Notes under the pieces: model-generated
Database searches by the model: none
What the model saw: the letters and a program-made list of their open reading frames with translations, nothing else
Told to the model about the DNA's origin: nothing
Position numbers and translations under genes: made by a program
Source: Amycolatopsis lurida
Lineage (GTDB): Bacteria > Actinomycetota > Actinomycetes > Mycobacteriales > Pseudonocardiaceae
Direction: 5' to 3'
DNA: 64,000 nucleotides
NCBI RefSeq assembly: GCF_900105055.1
Contig: NZ_FNTA01000004.1
Location: 4,495,501 to 4,559,500 of the forward strand
In this document: positions 8,465 to 15,720 of the stretch, piece after piece
Numbering within the stretch: the stretch's first letter is position 1
Layout of the letters: each line of letters opens with the position of its first letter

Positions 8465-8633
8465 CGCGAGCCGCCTTTCCCTCGATGTCGTTCCCGGCGT
8501 GACGCTAGCCGCCACGCCGATATCTCGCCCGGAAGGGTGATCCGTGCCCTGCTCGGCGTAAGGCCACCCGCCCGGCGCGGTCTCCTCCGCGAAAACCGAG
8601 TGTTCCGCGCCCCACCCCGAAGGGAAAGCTCCC

Positions 8634-8828
8634 ATGGCCACCGTCCCCGCCGCCGCAGCCGTCCGGACCACGCCGTTGCTCCTCGTCGCCGTCCTCTTCG
8701 GCGCCGTCGCCGCGTTCCTGGCGAGCCAGGCGTTGTGGTCGCTCACCGCACTGGCCGTCGTGGTCGCCGTCGCCGTCCTCGCGGGCGGGGTGTGGCTGAC
8801 CGGCCGGAAGGTGAACACCGAACTCTAA
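8634..8828 (+). CDS. Small two-helix membrane protein
   Basis: 64 residues with two hydrophobic segments (about 13-32 and 35-54) and a short charged tail ending GRKVNTEL. The ATG follows GGGAAAGCTCCC, a usable ribosome binding site. It is divergent from the hydroxyacyl-CoA dehydrogenase and only 9 nt before the TetR gene, so the two may be co-transcribed. I do not recognise the family. It may be regulated by, or a partner in the transport function governed by, the adjacent regulator. Confidence 0.6.
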   Translation: MATVPAAAAVRTTPLLLVAVLFGAVAAFLASQALWSLTALAVVVAVAVLAGGVWLTGRKVNTEL

Positions 8829-8837
8829 GATCGCCGT

Positions 8838-9461
8838 GTGACGGCCAAACGCTTGACGCGGGAAGAAAGCCGCGAGCAGACCAGGCAGCGCCTGCTCGCG
8901 GCGGCCGCCGAGCTGTTCTCCGAACGAGGGGTCAACGGCACGTCCGTCGAGCAGATCGCCGAACGGGCCGGATTCACCCGAGGCGCCTTCTACGGCAACT
9001 TCGACGGCAAACACGAGCTGGTCGTCGAACTACTGCGCCGCAGGACCCAGCGCGAGGCCGAGGAGGTCGCGGCGCTGAGGGAGGGTGTCGGCTCCTTCGC
9101 CGAGATGATGGACCGGTTGCGCGCGTGGAACGTCGAGCGCGCCGAGCACCTCGCCGGCTGGCTGACCCTGCGCACCGAGCTGGCCCTTTACGCGCTGCGG
9201 AATCCCGACGCGCGCCCGCTGGTCGGGGAAGGCGAGAAGTCGACAAGGGCGCTGCTGGAGACCTCGGTACGGACCGAACTCGCCGCGCGGGGCGTCGAAC
9301 CGCCCGCCGACCCGGCCTTTCTCGCACTGATCCTGCACGCGCTCGAGGACGGTCTCCTGTTGCAACGCTTCCTCAGTCCCGAGGGGACCGGAGACGAGGA
9401 CGTGGTGGACGCCGTCCAGCTGCTGATGCGGTCCTGGACCGCGCTCAGCCGGTCATCCTGA
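8838..9461 (+). CDS. TetR/AcrR-family transcriptional regulator
   Basis: 207 residues beginning at GTG. The N-terminal HTH is typical (LLAAAAELFSERGVNGTSVE, then IAERAGFTRGAFYGNF). The C-terminal ligand domain is Leu/Ala-rich with no recognisable specificity. It follows the 64-aa membrane protein by 9 nt. The 3' end overlaps the convergent TetR gene by 17 nt. Target genes are not evident; the dehydrogenase and the small membrane protein nearby are candidates. Confidence 0.88.
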   Translation: MTAKRLTREESREQTRQRLLAAAAELFSERGVNGTSVEQIAERAGFTRGAFYGNFDGKHELVVELLRRRTQREAEEVAALREGVGSFAEMMDRLRAWNVERAEHLAGWLTLRTELALYALRNPDARPLVGEGEKSTRALLETSVRTELAARGVEPPADPAFLALILHALEDGLLLQRFLSPEGTGDEDVVDAVQLLMRSWTALSRSS

Positions 9462-10134
9462 TCCCGGTGAACTCGGCCATCTGACGGATCCCGTGCGCGA
9501 AGAAGTCGTCCGCCGGATCCACCGAGCCGACGTACTGGCCGAACAGCTCGAAGTTGATCATCCCGAACAGCTGGGTCCAGGCCATGATCAGCCGGGAGGC
9601 CGTCTCGGGGCCCAGGTTGATCTTGAGGATCCCGGCGAGGGTGTCGAGCTGGCGCAGTAGCGCGACGGGCATCTCGCCGACCTCGGTCTCGACGCGGAGG
9701 TTCGCGTCACGCAGGACGGTGACCAGTGCGAACGCCACCCGGCCGGCGGGGACGACGGTGTCCTGCGGGGCTTGATAGCCGGGGATCGGCGAACCGTAGA
9801 TCAGCGCGTACTCGTGCGGGTGCGCCTTCGCCCAGGCGCGGACCGCGTGCCAGATCGACTCCCATCGCTCCAGTGAGGTCTTCTTCGGGTCGTCGGCCGC
9901 CTCCGCGGCTTCGCCGACGGCGTTGTAGGCGTCCACGATCAGCGCGGTCAGCAGCTCCTCGCGGCTGGAGAAGTACCGGTAGAGCGCAGACGAGACCATG
10001 CCCAGCTCCCGGGCCACCGCGCGGAGCGAGAGCCCGAGTGCGCCGACTTCGGCGAGCTGGCGGCGGGCTTCGTCCTTGATCTCACGGGTGAGCTCGGCGC
10101 GGGCGCGTTCGCGCGCGGTCTGAGTGGCAGCCAT
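9445..10134 (-). CDS. TetR-family regulator with WHG-type C-terminal domain
   Basis: 229 residues. HTH at about 25-65 (LGLSLRAVARELGMVSSALY, RYFSSREELLTALI). The C-terminal part (HAVRAWAKAHPHEYALIYGS) matches the WHG/TetR_C_13 effector domain. It is divergent from the deazaflavin-dependent oxidoreductase gene at 10252. The 117-bp gap carries two matching AGAGCACTG-type palindromes, most simply its operators, so it likely represses itself and the oxidoreductase. Confidence 0.88.
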   Translation of the reverse strand: MAATQTARERARAELTREIKDEARRQLAEVGALGLSLRAVARELGMVSSALYRYFSSREELLTALIVDAYNAVGEAAEAADDPKKTSLERWESIWHAVRAWAKAHPHEYALIYGSPIPGYQAPQDTVVPAGRVAFALVTVLRDANLRVETEVGEMPVALLRQLDTLAGILKINLGPETASRLIMAWTQLFGMINFELFGQYVGSVDPADDFFAHGIRQMAEFTGIRMTG

Positions 10135-10164
10135 GCTCGCACCTTAGAGCATCGCACCTAAACG

Positions 10165-10230
10165 AGAGCACTGATCTTGACGCGACGCACTGCCCTAGTG
10201 TTCACTGCTCTTAACAAAGAGCACTGCTCT
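10165..10230. promoter_or_regulatory. Paired palindromic operators between TetR gene and oxidoreductase
   Basis: The perfect palindrome AGAGCACTGCTCT is at 10218-10230, and a one-mismatch copy AGAGCACTGATCT is at 10165-10177. Start-to-start spacing is 53 bp, close to five helical turns, so dimers would bind the same face. A half-match TTCACTGCTCT precedes the perfect copy. The location between divergent genes fits autoregulation by the 9445-10134 TetR protein. Confidence 0.65.
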
Positions 10231-10251
10231 CGAAGGCTTCGAGGAGACGAG

Positions 10252-10710
10252 ATGACCACCACCGCTTCCGCCGCCCCGACCCGCTACCTCAAGCCGGCCA
10301 AGGCGACCAGCGCGTTCAACGAATTCGTGCTCAAGCTGACGAGGCTCGGCGTCAGCGTCCTGGGCAGCCGGGTGCTTTCGGTCCGCGGCCGCAAAAGCGG
10401 CGAACTGCGCTCGGTCCCGGTCAACCTCCTGAAGCTGGACGGCGAGCGCTACCTGGTCGCGCCTCGCGGTGTCACGCAGTGGGTGCGGAACCTGCGCGTC
10501 GCCGGCGAAGGACAGCTCAGCGTCGGGCGCCGCACCGAGACGTTCACCTACACCGAACTCGCCGACGCCGAGAAGCCCGAAATCCTGCGCGCGTACCTCA
10601 AGCGCTGGAAGTTCGAGGTCGGGGTGTTCTTCGACGGTGTCGACGCGAAAGCGTCCGACGAGAAGCTGCTGGAGATCGCGCCCGGCTACCCGATCTTCAA
10701 ACTCGCCTGA
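10252..10710 (+). CDS. Deazaflavin (F420)-dependent nitroreductase/quinone reductase family protein
   Basis: 152 residues of the Ddn/AclJ-like fold. Visible family features: LSVRGRKSGELRSVPVN (phosphate/F420 contact), YLVAPRGVTQWVRNLR and GEGQLSVGR. These enzymes use reduced F420 or FMN to reduce quinones or nitro compounds, often in detoxification. The ATG at 10252 has GAGGAGACGAG just upstream. Its expression is probably controlled by the divergent TetR protein through the palindromes at 10165-10230. Some members lack the F420 lysine and have other activities, so the cofactor is inferred. Confidence 0.85.
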   Translation: MTTTASAAPTRYLKPAKATSAFNEFVLKLTRLGVSVLGSRVLSVRGRKSGELRSVPVNLLKLDGERYLVAPRGVTQWVRNLRVAGEGQLSVGRRTETFTYTELADAEKPEILRAYLKRWKFEVGVFFDGVDAKASDEKLLEIAPGYPIFKLA

Positions 10711-10811
10711 TGCGGCGAGTCACGCCCCCAAGCACGCGAGTCGCGTCTCCAAGCACGCGAGTCGCGCCTTCGATCACGCGCCGACTGCCCGCCGCCGACA
10801 TGTGCCCAGAC

Positions 10812-10997
10812 GGACGACTCGCGTGATTGACCGGACGACTCTCGTGATTCACCGGACGACACGCGTGATTGACCGGACGACTCGCGTGATCAGGCGGACG
10901 ACACACCCGTGATCGGTCCTCGCCCGTGTCGTCCGTTCAATCACGCGAGTCGGCCGTCCAATCACGTGTGTCGTCCGTCCAATCACGAGTGACGGCT
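10812..10997. repeat. Array of 21-bp units with inverted second half
   Basis: Five consecutive 21-bp units start at 10812, 10833, 10854, 10875 and 10896, each beginning GGACGAC and carrying variants of TCGCGTGATTGACC. After a short spacer, three units in the opposite orientation start at 10935, 10956 and 10977 (CAATCACGCGAGTC-type). Looser copies of GCACGCGAGTCGCG precede the array at 10735-10775. There are no unique spacers, so it is not CRISPR. The two halves could fold into a long imperfect hairpin. The same unit with the same 21-bp period recurs at 47503-47618. The whole 328-bp gap 10711-11038 contains nothing else recognisable. Confidence 0.85.
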
Positions 10998-11038
10998 GTG
11001 GCGGCGACCGAAGGAGGCCGAAAGTGGAGAGCCGCGGG

Positions 11039-11245
11039 CTAGTCGTCAGTGGGTGCCCGGCGCGTGCGGCGGGCCGTGGCGGCCACCAGCACCACCCCGA
11101 CCAGGAACGCGACCAGCCCGATGAGGAACCACAGTTTCTGCCCGGTCATGAAGCTGCCGGTCAGCACGCCGGCGCCCTGGAGCACCCAGACGCCGCCGAC
11201 CAGCAGGAAGACCAGCCCGACCGTGAGCGTGACCCAGCGTTTCAT
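11039..11245 (-). CDS. Small two-helix membrane protein
   Basis: 68 residues (MKRWVTLTVGLVFLLVGG start) with hydrophobic helices at about 5-24 and 36-57 and a basic tail TARRTRRAPTDD that should face the cytoplasm. ATG at 11245 has GGGGAG upstream. It lies 67 nt after the NarL-type response regulator on the same strand and may share its transcript. The family is a common unnamed actinobacterial one; function unknown. Confidence 0.65.
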   Translation of the reverse strand: MKRWVTLTVGLVFLLVGGVWVLQGAGVLTGSFMTGQKLWFLIGLVAFLVGVVLVAATARRTRRAPTDD

Positions 11246-11312
11246 CCACAGCTCCCCGCCTCGACGTGCCCTGCGGCGATTCTGGCACCGGGAGCCCCGT
11301 CGGGCGAACCGA

Positions 11313-11969
11313 TCACCGTCCGCCGACGAGCCCGTTCCGGTACGCGTAGACGACGGCGTGCACCCTGTCCCGCAGCCCGAGCTTCGCCAGGATGCGGGAG
11401 ACATGGGTCTTCACCGTCTCTTCGCCCACGTGGAGATGCGCGGCGATCTCCGCGTTGCTGGAGGCGTCGGCGACGAGCAGGAGGACTTCGCGTTCGCGTG
11501 AAGTGAGCCGTTCCAGTTCCGCCGGTTCGGCGGCCGCGGGTTCGATGCTGGTGGCGAAGGTCGAGACCAGCCGCCGGGTCACCGTCGGGTCGATCAGCGC
11601 GTCGCCGCGCGCGGCCACCCGCATGGCCGAGACGAGCTCTTCGGGGGCGAGGCTTTTCAGCAGGAACCCGCTCGCGCCGGCCCGAAGCGCCCGATAGACG
11701 TACTCGTCGGAGTCGTAGGTCGTCAGCACGAGGACGCGAGTGTCGTTCCCCGGCGCGGACATGATCGCCTCGGTCGCGGCCAGACCGTCCAATTTGGGCA
11801 TCCGGACGTCGAGCACGGCGACGTCCGGGCGCAGCTCTGCCGCCTGAGCGACGGCTTCGCGTCCGTCGGCCGCCTCGCCGACGCACTCGAAGTCCGCCTG
11901 GGTGTCCAGCACCGCGCGCATGCCGGACCGGAACATCGCGTGGTCGTCGGCGAGCAGAACCCGGATCAC
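11313..11969 (-). CDS. NarL/LuxR-family response regulator
   Basis: 218 residues. Receiver domain 1-120 with acidic pair near residues 8-9 (LLADDHAMF), phospho-acceptor Asp54 (VAVLDVRMPKLDG) and the conserved Lys in GFLLKSLAPEEL. The C-terminal LuxR HTH is LTSREREVLLLVADASSN followed by VKTHVSRILAKLGLRDR. The GTG start overlaps the kinase stop codon (GTGA), so translation is coupled to the histidine kinase gene at 11966-13135. Target genes unknown. Confidence 0.93.
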   Translation of the reverse strand: MIRVLLADDHAMFRSGMRAVLDTQADFECVGEAADGREAVAQAAELRPDVAVLDVRMPKLDGLAATEAIMSAPGNDTRVLVLTTYDSDEYVYRALRAGASGFLLKSLAPEELVSAMRVAARGDALIDPTVTRRLVSTFATSIEPAAAEPAELERLTSREREVLLLVADASSNAEIAAHLHVGEETVKTHVSRILAKLGLRDRVHAVVYAYRNGLVGGR

Positions 11970-13135
11970 TGTGCCTCCAAAGGAAAACCGACGCGGACCC
12001 GCCAGCTCCTGCCGTCGTCGAGCGGTCCGCATTCCGCCTGTCCGCCGAACAACGCGACCCGCTGCCGGATCCCGGCGAGGCCGCGTTTCGTCGACTCGGC
12101 CGCCGCGTTCGCGTGGCCGATCTCGTTCGTGATCGTGAGGACCACCTCCGTCTGCCGGTAGGCGAGATCGATCTCGACGATCCCGCCGGAGCCGTGCCGG
12201 AGCGCGTTCGTCAGCGCCTCCTGCGCGATGCGGTACAACGCGATGTCCACCGAACCCGGGAGTTCCCGCGGCCCGCCGTGGCTCGTCAGCCGCGCGGGCA
12301 GCCCGGCGGTGCGGAGGTTGTCGAGCAGGTCGTCGAGGTTGTCCAGCCCCGGTTGCCGCTGCGCGTCGCCGTTCTCCTTGCCGTGCAACAGATCCAGCAG
12401 ACGCCGCAGATCGGCCATCGCGGCCCGGCTCGACGATTCGACCGCCGAGAGCGAACGCCGGACGGCCGGTTCGCCCGCTGGCAGCCCGAGCCGCGCGGCG
12501 CCCGCGTGCACGCCGATCGCGCTGACGTGGTGGGAGATCACGTCGTGCAGGTCGCGGGCGATCGTCGTGCGTTCTTCGGCGACGGCACGGCGGACCGCTT
12601 CGGCTTCGTGCTGTCGCCGTTGTTCCTCCGCGCGCTGGAGGTCGGCGATGTACGCGCGCCGCGCGGTCGTGTAACGGCCGACCATCCAGGGCAGCAGGCC
12701 GCTCACGCCGACATCGATGAGCAGCAGCCGCCAGTCCCGGTCGGCTCGGTCGACCGGGATGACGTTGCAGGCGACGAGCCCGGCGAGCATCGCCGTCAGC
12801 GCGGCCAGCGCCGGTTTGGTCGAAAGCCAGGCGCCCGCGCGATAACCCGCGATCAGCACGCCCGCGTTGGTGGCCTGAAGGTAATGGTCGTACGGGTACA
12901 GCAGGAGCGGCGCGGCGGTGAGCAGCGCGCCGTGCGCGGCCGAAACCCAGCCGGAATACCGTGAAGGCCCGGCGAGCGCGATGTTCGCGAGGATTCCGCC
13001 CAGCAGCACCACCCACGCCTGCCAGCCGAGCGAGAGCGGCGGTCCGGCGATGAGGAACAGCCCGGCGTCGGCGACCAGGCAGACGGCCGCGACCGCCCAG
13101 GCCTGCCTCGCCAGCGAACCACTGATGTCCCGCAC
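11966..13135 (-). CDS. Sensor histidine kinase, HisKA_3 type
   Basis: 389 residues. Five or six hydrophobic segments fill residues 10-150 and form a membrane sensor with no large external loop. A coiled linker (ADLQRAEEQRRQHEAE) leads to the HisKA_3 dimerisation box TTIARDLHDVISHHVSAIGV with phospho-His near 198. The HATPase domain has N-box ALTNALRHG and G-box KRGLAGIRQRVALFGG. It signals to the NarL-type regulator overlapping its 3' end. It is divergent from the P-loop gene at 13188. Stimulus unknown; loopless membrane sensors often detect envelope stress. Confidence 0.92.
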   Translation of the reverse strand: MRDISGSLARQAWAVAAVCLVADAGLFLIAGPPLSLGWQAWVVLLGGILANIALAGPSRYSGWVSAAHGALLTAAPLLLYPYDHYLQATNAGVLIAGYRAGAWLSTKPALAALTAMLAGLVACNVIPVDRADRDWRLLLIDVGVSGLLPWMVGRYTTARRAYIADLQRAEEQRRQHEAEAVRRAVAEERTTIARDLHDVISHHVSAIGVHAGAARLGLPAGEPAVRRSLSAVESSSRAAMADLRRLLDLLHGKENGDAQRQPGLDNLDDLLDNLRTAGLPARLTSHGGPRELPGSVDIALYRIAQEALTNALRHGSGGIVEIDLAYRQTEVVLTITNEIGHANAAAESTKRGLAGIRQRVALFGGQAECGPLDDGRSWRVRVGFPLEAQ

Positions 13136-13187
13136 GCGCTCAACTCTGCCCTATTTCGCTGGACAGGGGTTCCTAAGATCGAAAGCC

Positions 13188-14252
13188 ATGGGGACCGCGA
13201 AGACGCCCGTGCTCTGGACGACCGGCGCGCCGGGTGCCGGGAAAACCACCACGGCCTGGGGTTTGTACCGCCGCATCGGGGAAGCGGGCGGCAACGTCGC
13301 GTACGTCGACATCGACCAGCTCGGCCTGATCGGCCCGCCGCCCGGCGGCGGGGACGCCGCGCACGCGATCAAAGCGGCCAACCTGCTGCGGGTGCTGGAA
13401 AACCTGCGTGCGCGGGGCACCGCGCAACTCGTCGTGTCCGGTGTGGTGGACCCGGCGAAGCCGTACATCGAGAGTCGCGACTTCGATTTCACGCTCGTCC
13501 GCCTGACGTGTGATCGCGACGAACTCCGGAGCCGGTTCCTCGGCCGTGGCTCACCCGCCGCGGCCTTGCCGGACCTCTTCGCGGTGGCGGACGCCTACGA
13601 CCGCGGCGGTTTCGGCGAGGAGCTGGACACGACCGGCCAGCACCCCGACGAGACCGTGGAGGCGCTGTTCCCTCGCTGCGTCGTGGACAACGGAAGCGTC
13701 CGGCCGCCGGATCCCGGGCGGCCGCTGCCCGGGCCGGTGACCGTGGTGACCGGCCCGACGGCGGTCGGCAAGTCGACGGCCGCGTTCAGCGCGCTGCGGG
13801 ACCTGTGGGAGCGCGACCTGCCCGTCGCGTACGTCGATCTCGCGCAACTCGGGTTCGTGCACCCCGGCCCGGATCCGGCGCTGGAAGCCGCACTCCTGTC
13901 GGCCGTCTGGCGCGGCTATCGCGACGCGGGCGCGAAGCACCTGATCGTCGTGGCCCGGGAATTCCGCCCGGAGCACTGGCGGGTCTTCGACGCGGTCACC
14001 GTCGTCCACCTCGACGCGGACGAACCGGCGCTCACCGAGCGGGTCCGGCGCCGGGCCGAAGGCGAGTCCGCGTTGCTGGCGGGCGACGAACTCCGCGGCG
14101 CGCCACCCGGCGTACGGGACCGGGTGGCCGCTCGCGCGATCGCCGAGGCGGCCCGGATGCGTGGCGACGCCGGTGATCGCGTCGTCCTCGACACCTCCGG
14201 ACAGGAACCCGCCGAAACGGCCGCCGCGTTGCTCGCCCTCGTGGCTCAGTAG
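13188..14252 (+). CDS. Tandem P-loop (AAA_33/adenylylsulfate kinase-like) protein
   Basis: 354 residues made of two homologous P-loop kinase-like halves. Half one: VLWTTGAPGAGKTTTAWGLY with Walker A GAPGAGKT at about 13-20 and VAYVDIDQLGLIGPP. Half two: VTVVTGPTAVGKSTAAFSAL with Walker A GPTAVGKS near 190 and VAYVDLAQLGFVHPG. The repeated VAYVD-QLG strings show internal duplication. The fold is that of small-molecule kinases or zeta toxins, but I recognise no substrate motif. ATG 13188 was chosen because the upstream open frame overlaps the divergent kinase. The 3' end overlaps the next gene by 7 nt. Confidence 0.75.
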   Translation: MGTAKTPVLWTTGAPGAGKTTTAWGLYRRIGEAGGNVAYVDIDQLGLIGPPPGGGDAAHAIKAANLLRVLENLRARGTAQLVVSGVVDPAKPYIESRDFDFTLVRLTCDRDELRSRFLGRGSPAAALPDLFAVADAYDRGGFGEELDTTGQHPDETVEALFPRCVVDNGSVRPPDPGRPLPGPVTVVTGPTAVGKSTAAFSALRDLWERDLPVAYVDLAQLGFVHPGPDPALEAALLSAVWRGYRDAGAKHLIVVAREFRPEHWRVFDAVTVVHLDADEPALTERVRRRAEGESALLAGDELRGAPPGVRDRVAARAIAEAARMRGDAGDRVVLDTSGQEPAETAAALLALVAQ

Positions 14253-14800
14253 CGCCGCTGACCGTCCGGCCCGCCGCGCTGATTTTGCGCGGGCTTGCCG
14301 ATACTCGTCGCCGTCGCGGTGTCGCCGGTGACCTTCGCGTGCACCGTCACCGTCTCGCCGGTCTTGGGATCACCGGTCTTCTTCGTCGACGCGTCGATCG
14401 TGTAGACCTGCTTGTAGCCGTCTTTGCTGGTCAGGCTGACGGACGTCGCGCTGATCTCGGTGATCTCGCCGGTCTGCATCCGTTCGGTGCTGTAGCCGCC
14501 CTTGCCGTCGGAGACGACGAAGTCGCCGTGCAGCGCGTCGCGCGGCATGCCACCGCCAGGGCCCATGAGCACCCGGCCGCCGCCGGGGCCGCCCATCATC
14601 CCGCCCTGTATGGCGCCGTTCGCGGCGGTTCCGGCCCAGATCGCGGCACCGCCGCCGACGGCGATCACCACCGCCACCCCGGCCGCGATCGCGGTCTTGC
14701 GACCCGACCAGGTCTTATTCGGTTCACCCGCCGGGGCAGGCGCGCCCCAGGTGGCGGGCTCGGCCGCCGGGGGTTCGGCGGGTTTGGTCGGTTCGGTCAT
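14246..14800 (-). CDS. Membrane-anchored protein with Gly/Met linker and DUF5666-like domain
   Basis: 184 residues. The acidic/Pro-rich cytoplasmic N-terminus (MTEPTKPAEPPAAEP) is followed by one transmembrane helix (about 35-58), a Gly/Met-rich linker (GGMMGGPGGGRVLMG), then a small beta-rich extracytoplasmic domain (YSTERMQTGEITEISATS, DGYKQVYTIDASTKK) like the DUF5666 repeats. ATG 14800 has GGAGG 7 nt upstream. It is divergent from the OmpR-type regulator at 14971 and probably a target or accessory of that two-component system. Function unknown. Confidence 0.65.
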   Translation of the reverse strand: MTEPTKPAEPPAAEPATWGAPAPAGEPNKTWSGRKTAIAAGVAVVIAVGGGAAIWAGTAANGAIQGGMMGGPGGGRVLMGPGGGMPRDALHGDFVVSDGKGGYSTERMQTGEITEISATSVSLTSKDGYKQVYTIDASTKKTGDPKTGETVTVHAKVTGDTATATSIGKPAQNQRGGPDGQRRY

Positions 14801-14970
14801 CTGGTCGCCTCCGTGTGGTCGGTTGCGGCCATGCTCGGCGCCGTCGCTGTGCGGAAGCTGTGCCGCCGGTGGGCACGCGCTGTGTTTCGCTCCCCGGCAG
14901 GGTGATCGTTCACAGGAAACGCACAGGCGGGACACAGAGAAGCCTCATCGGGGTCGCCCAGGATGGCAGC

Positions 14971-15720
14971 ATGACCAGTGTGAACGTCCCTTCGTCCGGT
15001 TCCGCGAAGGCAGGCCTGCGCCGTGCCGACGGCAGCCCCGTGCGGGTGCTGGTCGTCGACGACGAGGCGACCTTGTCCGAACTCGTGTCGATGGCGCTGC
15101 GCATGGAGGGCTGGGACATCCGCACCGCGGCCGACGGCACCGAGGCCGCCCGCGTCGCGCGGGAATTCCGGCCGGACGCGGTGGTGCTGGACGTCATGCT
15201 GCCGGATATGAGCGGCCTGGAGGTCTTGCGCCGCCTGCGGTCCGAGGTGCCGAACCTGCCGGTGCTGTTCCTGACCGCGAAGGACGCGGTGGAGGACCGG
15301 ATCGCCGGGCTCACCGCGGGCGGCGACGACTACGTCACCAAACCGTTCAGCCTGGAGGAGGTCGCGTTGCGGTTGCGCGCGCTGCTCCGGCGCGCGGGCG
15401 GCGTCGCCGGGCCGAGCGGGTCGATGCTGGTCGTCGGGGACCTGACCCTGGACGAGGACAGCCGCGAAGTGCACCGCGGCGGCGATCCGGTGCCGCTGAC
15501 GGCGACCGAGTTCGAACTGCTGCGTTATCTCATGCGCAATCCCAAGCGTGTGCTGTCCAAGGCGCAGATCCTCGACCGCGTCTGGAGCTACGACTTCGGC
15601 GGCCAGGCCAATATCGTCGAGCTGTACATTTCCTATCTCCGCAAGAAGATCGACGCCGACCGGGAACCGATGATCCACACGATGCGCGGCGCCGGGTATG
15701 TCCTCAAACCCGCGGGGTAG
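14971..15720 (+). CDS. OmpR/PhoB-family response regulator
   Basis: 249 residues. The receiver domain begins after a 22-residue tail: VRVLVVDDEATLSEL, phospho-Asp near 73 (VVLDVMLPDMSG) and DDYVTKPFSLEE Lys. The winged-helix DNA-binding domain (about 150-249) ends in YISYLRKKIDADRE and IHTMRGAGYVLKP. It resembles mycobacterial MprA/TcrA-type regulators. The histidine kinase gene begins 23 nt inside its 3' end, so the pair is coupled. The 14246 membrane protein gene is divergent and may be in its regulon. Confidence 0.93.
   Translation: MTSVNVPSSGSAKAGLRRADGSPVRVLVVDDEATLSELVSMALRMEGWDIRTAADGTEAARVAREFRPDAVVLDVMLPDMSGLEVLRRLRSEVPNLPVLFLTAKDAVEDRIAGLTAGGDDYVTKPFSLEEVALRLRALLRRAGGVAGPSGSMLVVGDLTLDEDSREVHRGGDPVPLTATEFELLRYLMRNPKRVLSKAQILDRVWSYDFGGQANIVELYISYLRKKIDADREPMIHTMRGAGYVLKPAG

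Noticed and set aside
6941..8818. 625-residue version of the hydroxyacyl-CoA dehydrogenase
   Set aside because: The N-terminal 118 extra residues have no family match and overlap the plus-strand small membrane gene at 8634; GTG 8464 with a good RBS starts at the Rossmann domain.
10177..10251. Upstream extension of the F420-type reductase to 10177
   Set aside because: It would translate through the palindromic operators; ATG 10252 has an excellent RBS and matches family length.
10812..10997. CRISPR array
   Set aside because: The 21-bp units are contiguous with no unique spacers, change orientation midway, and no cas genes are near.
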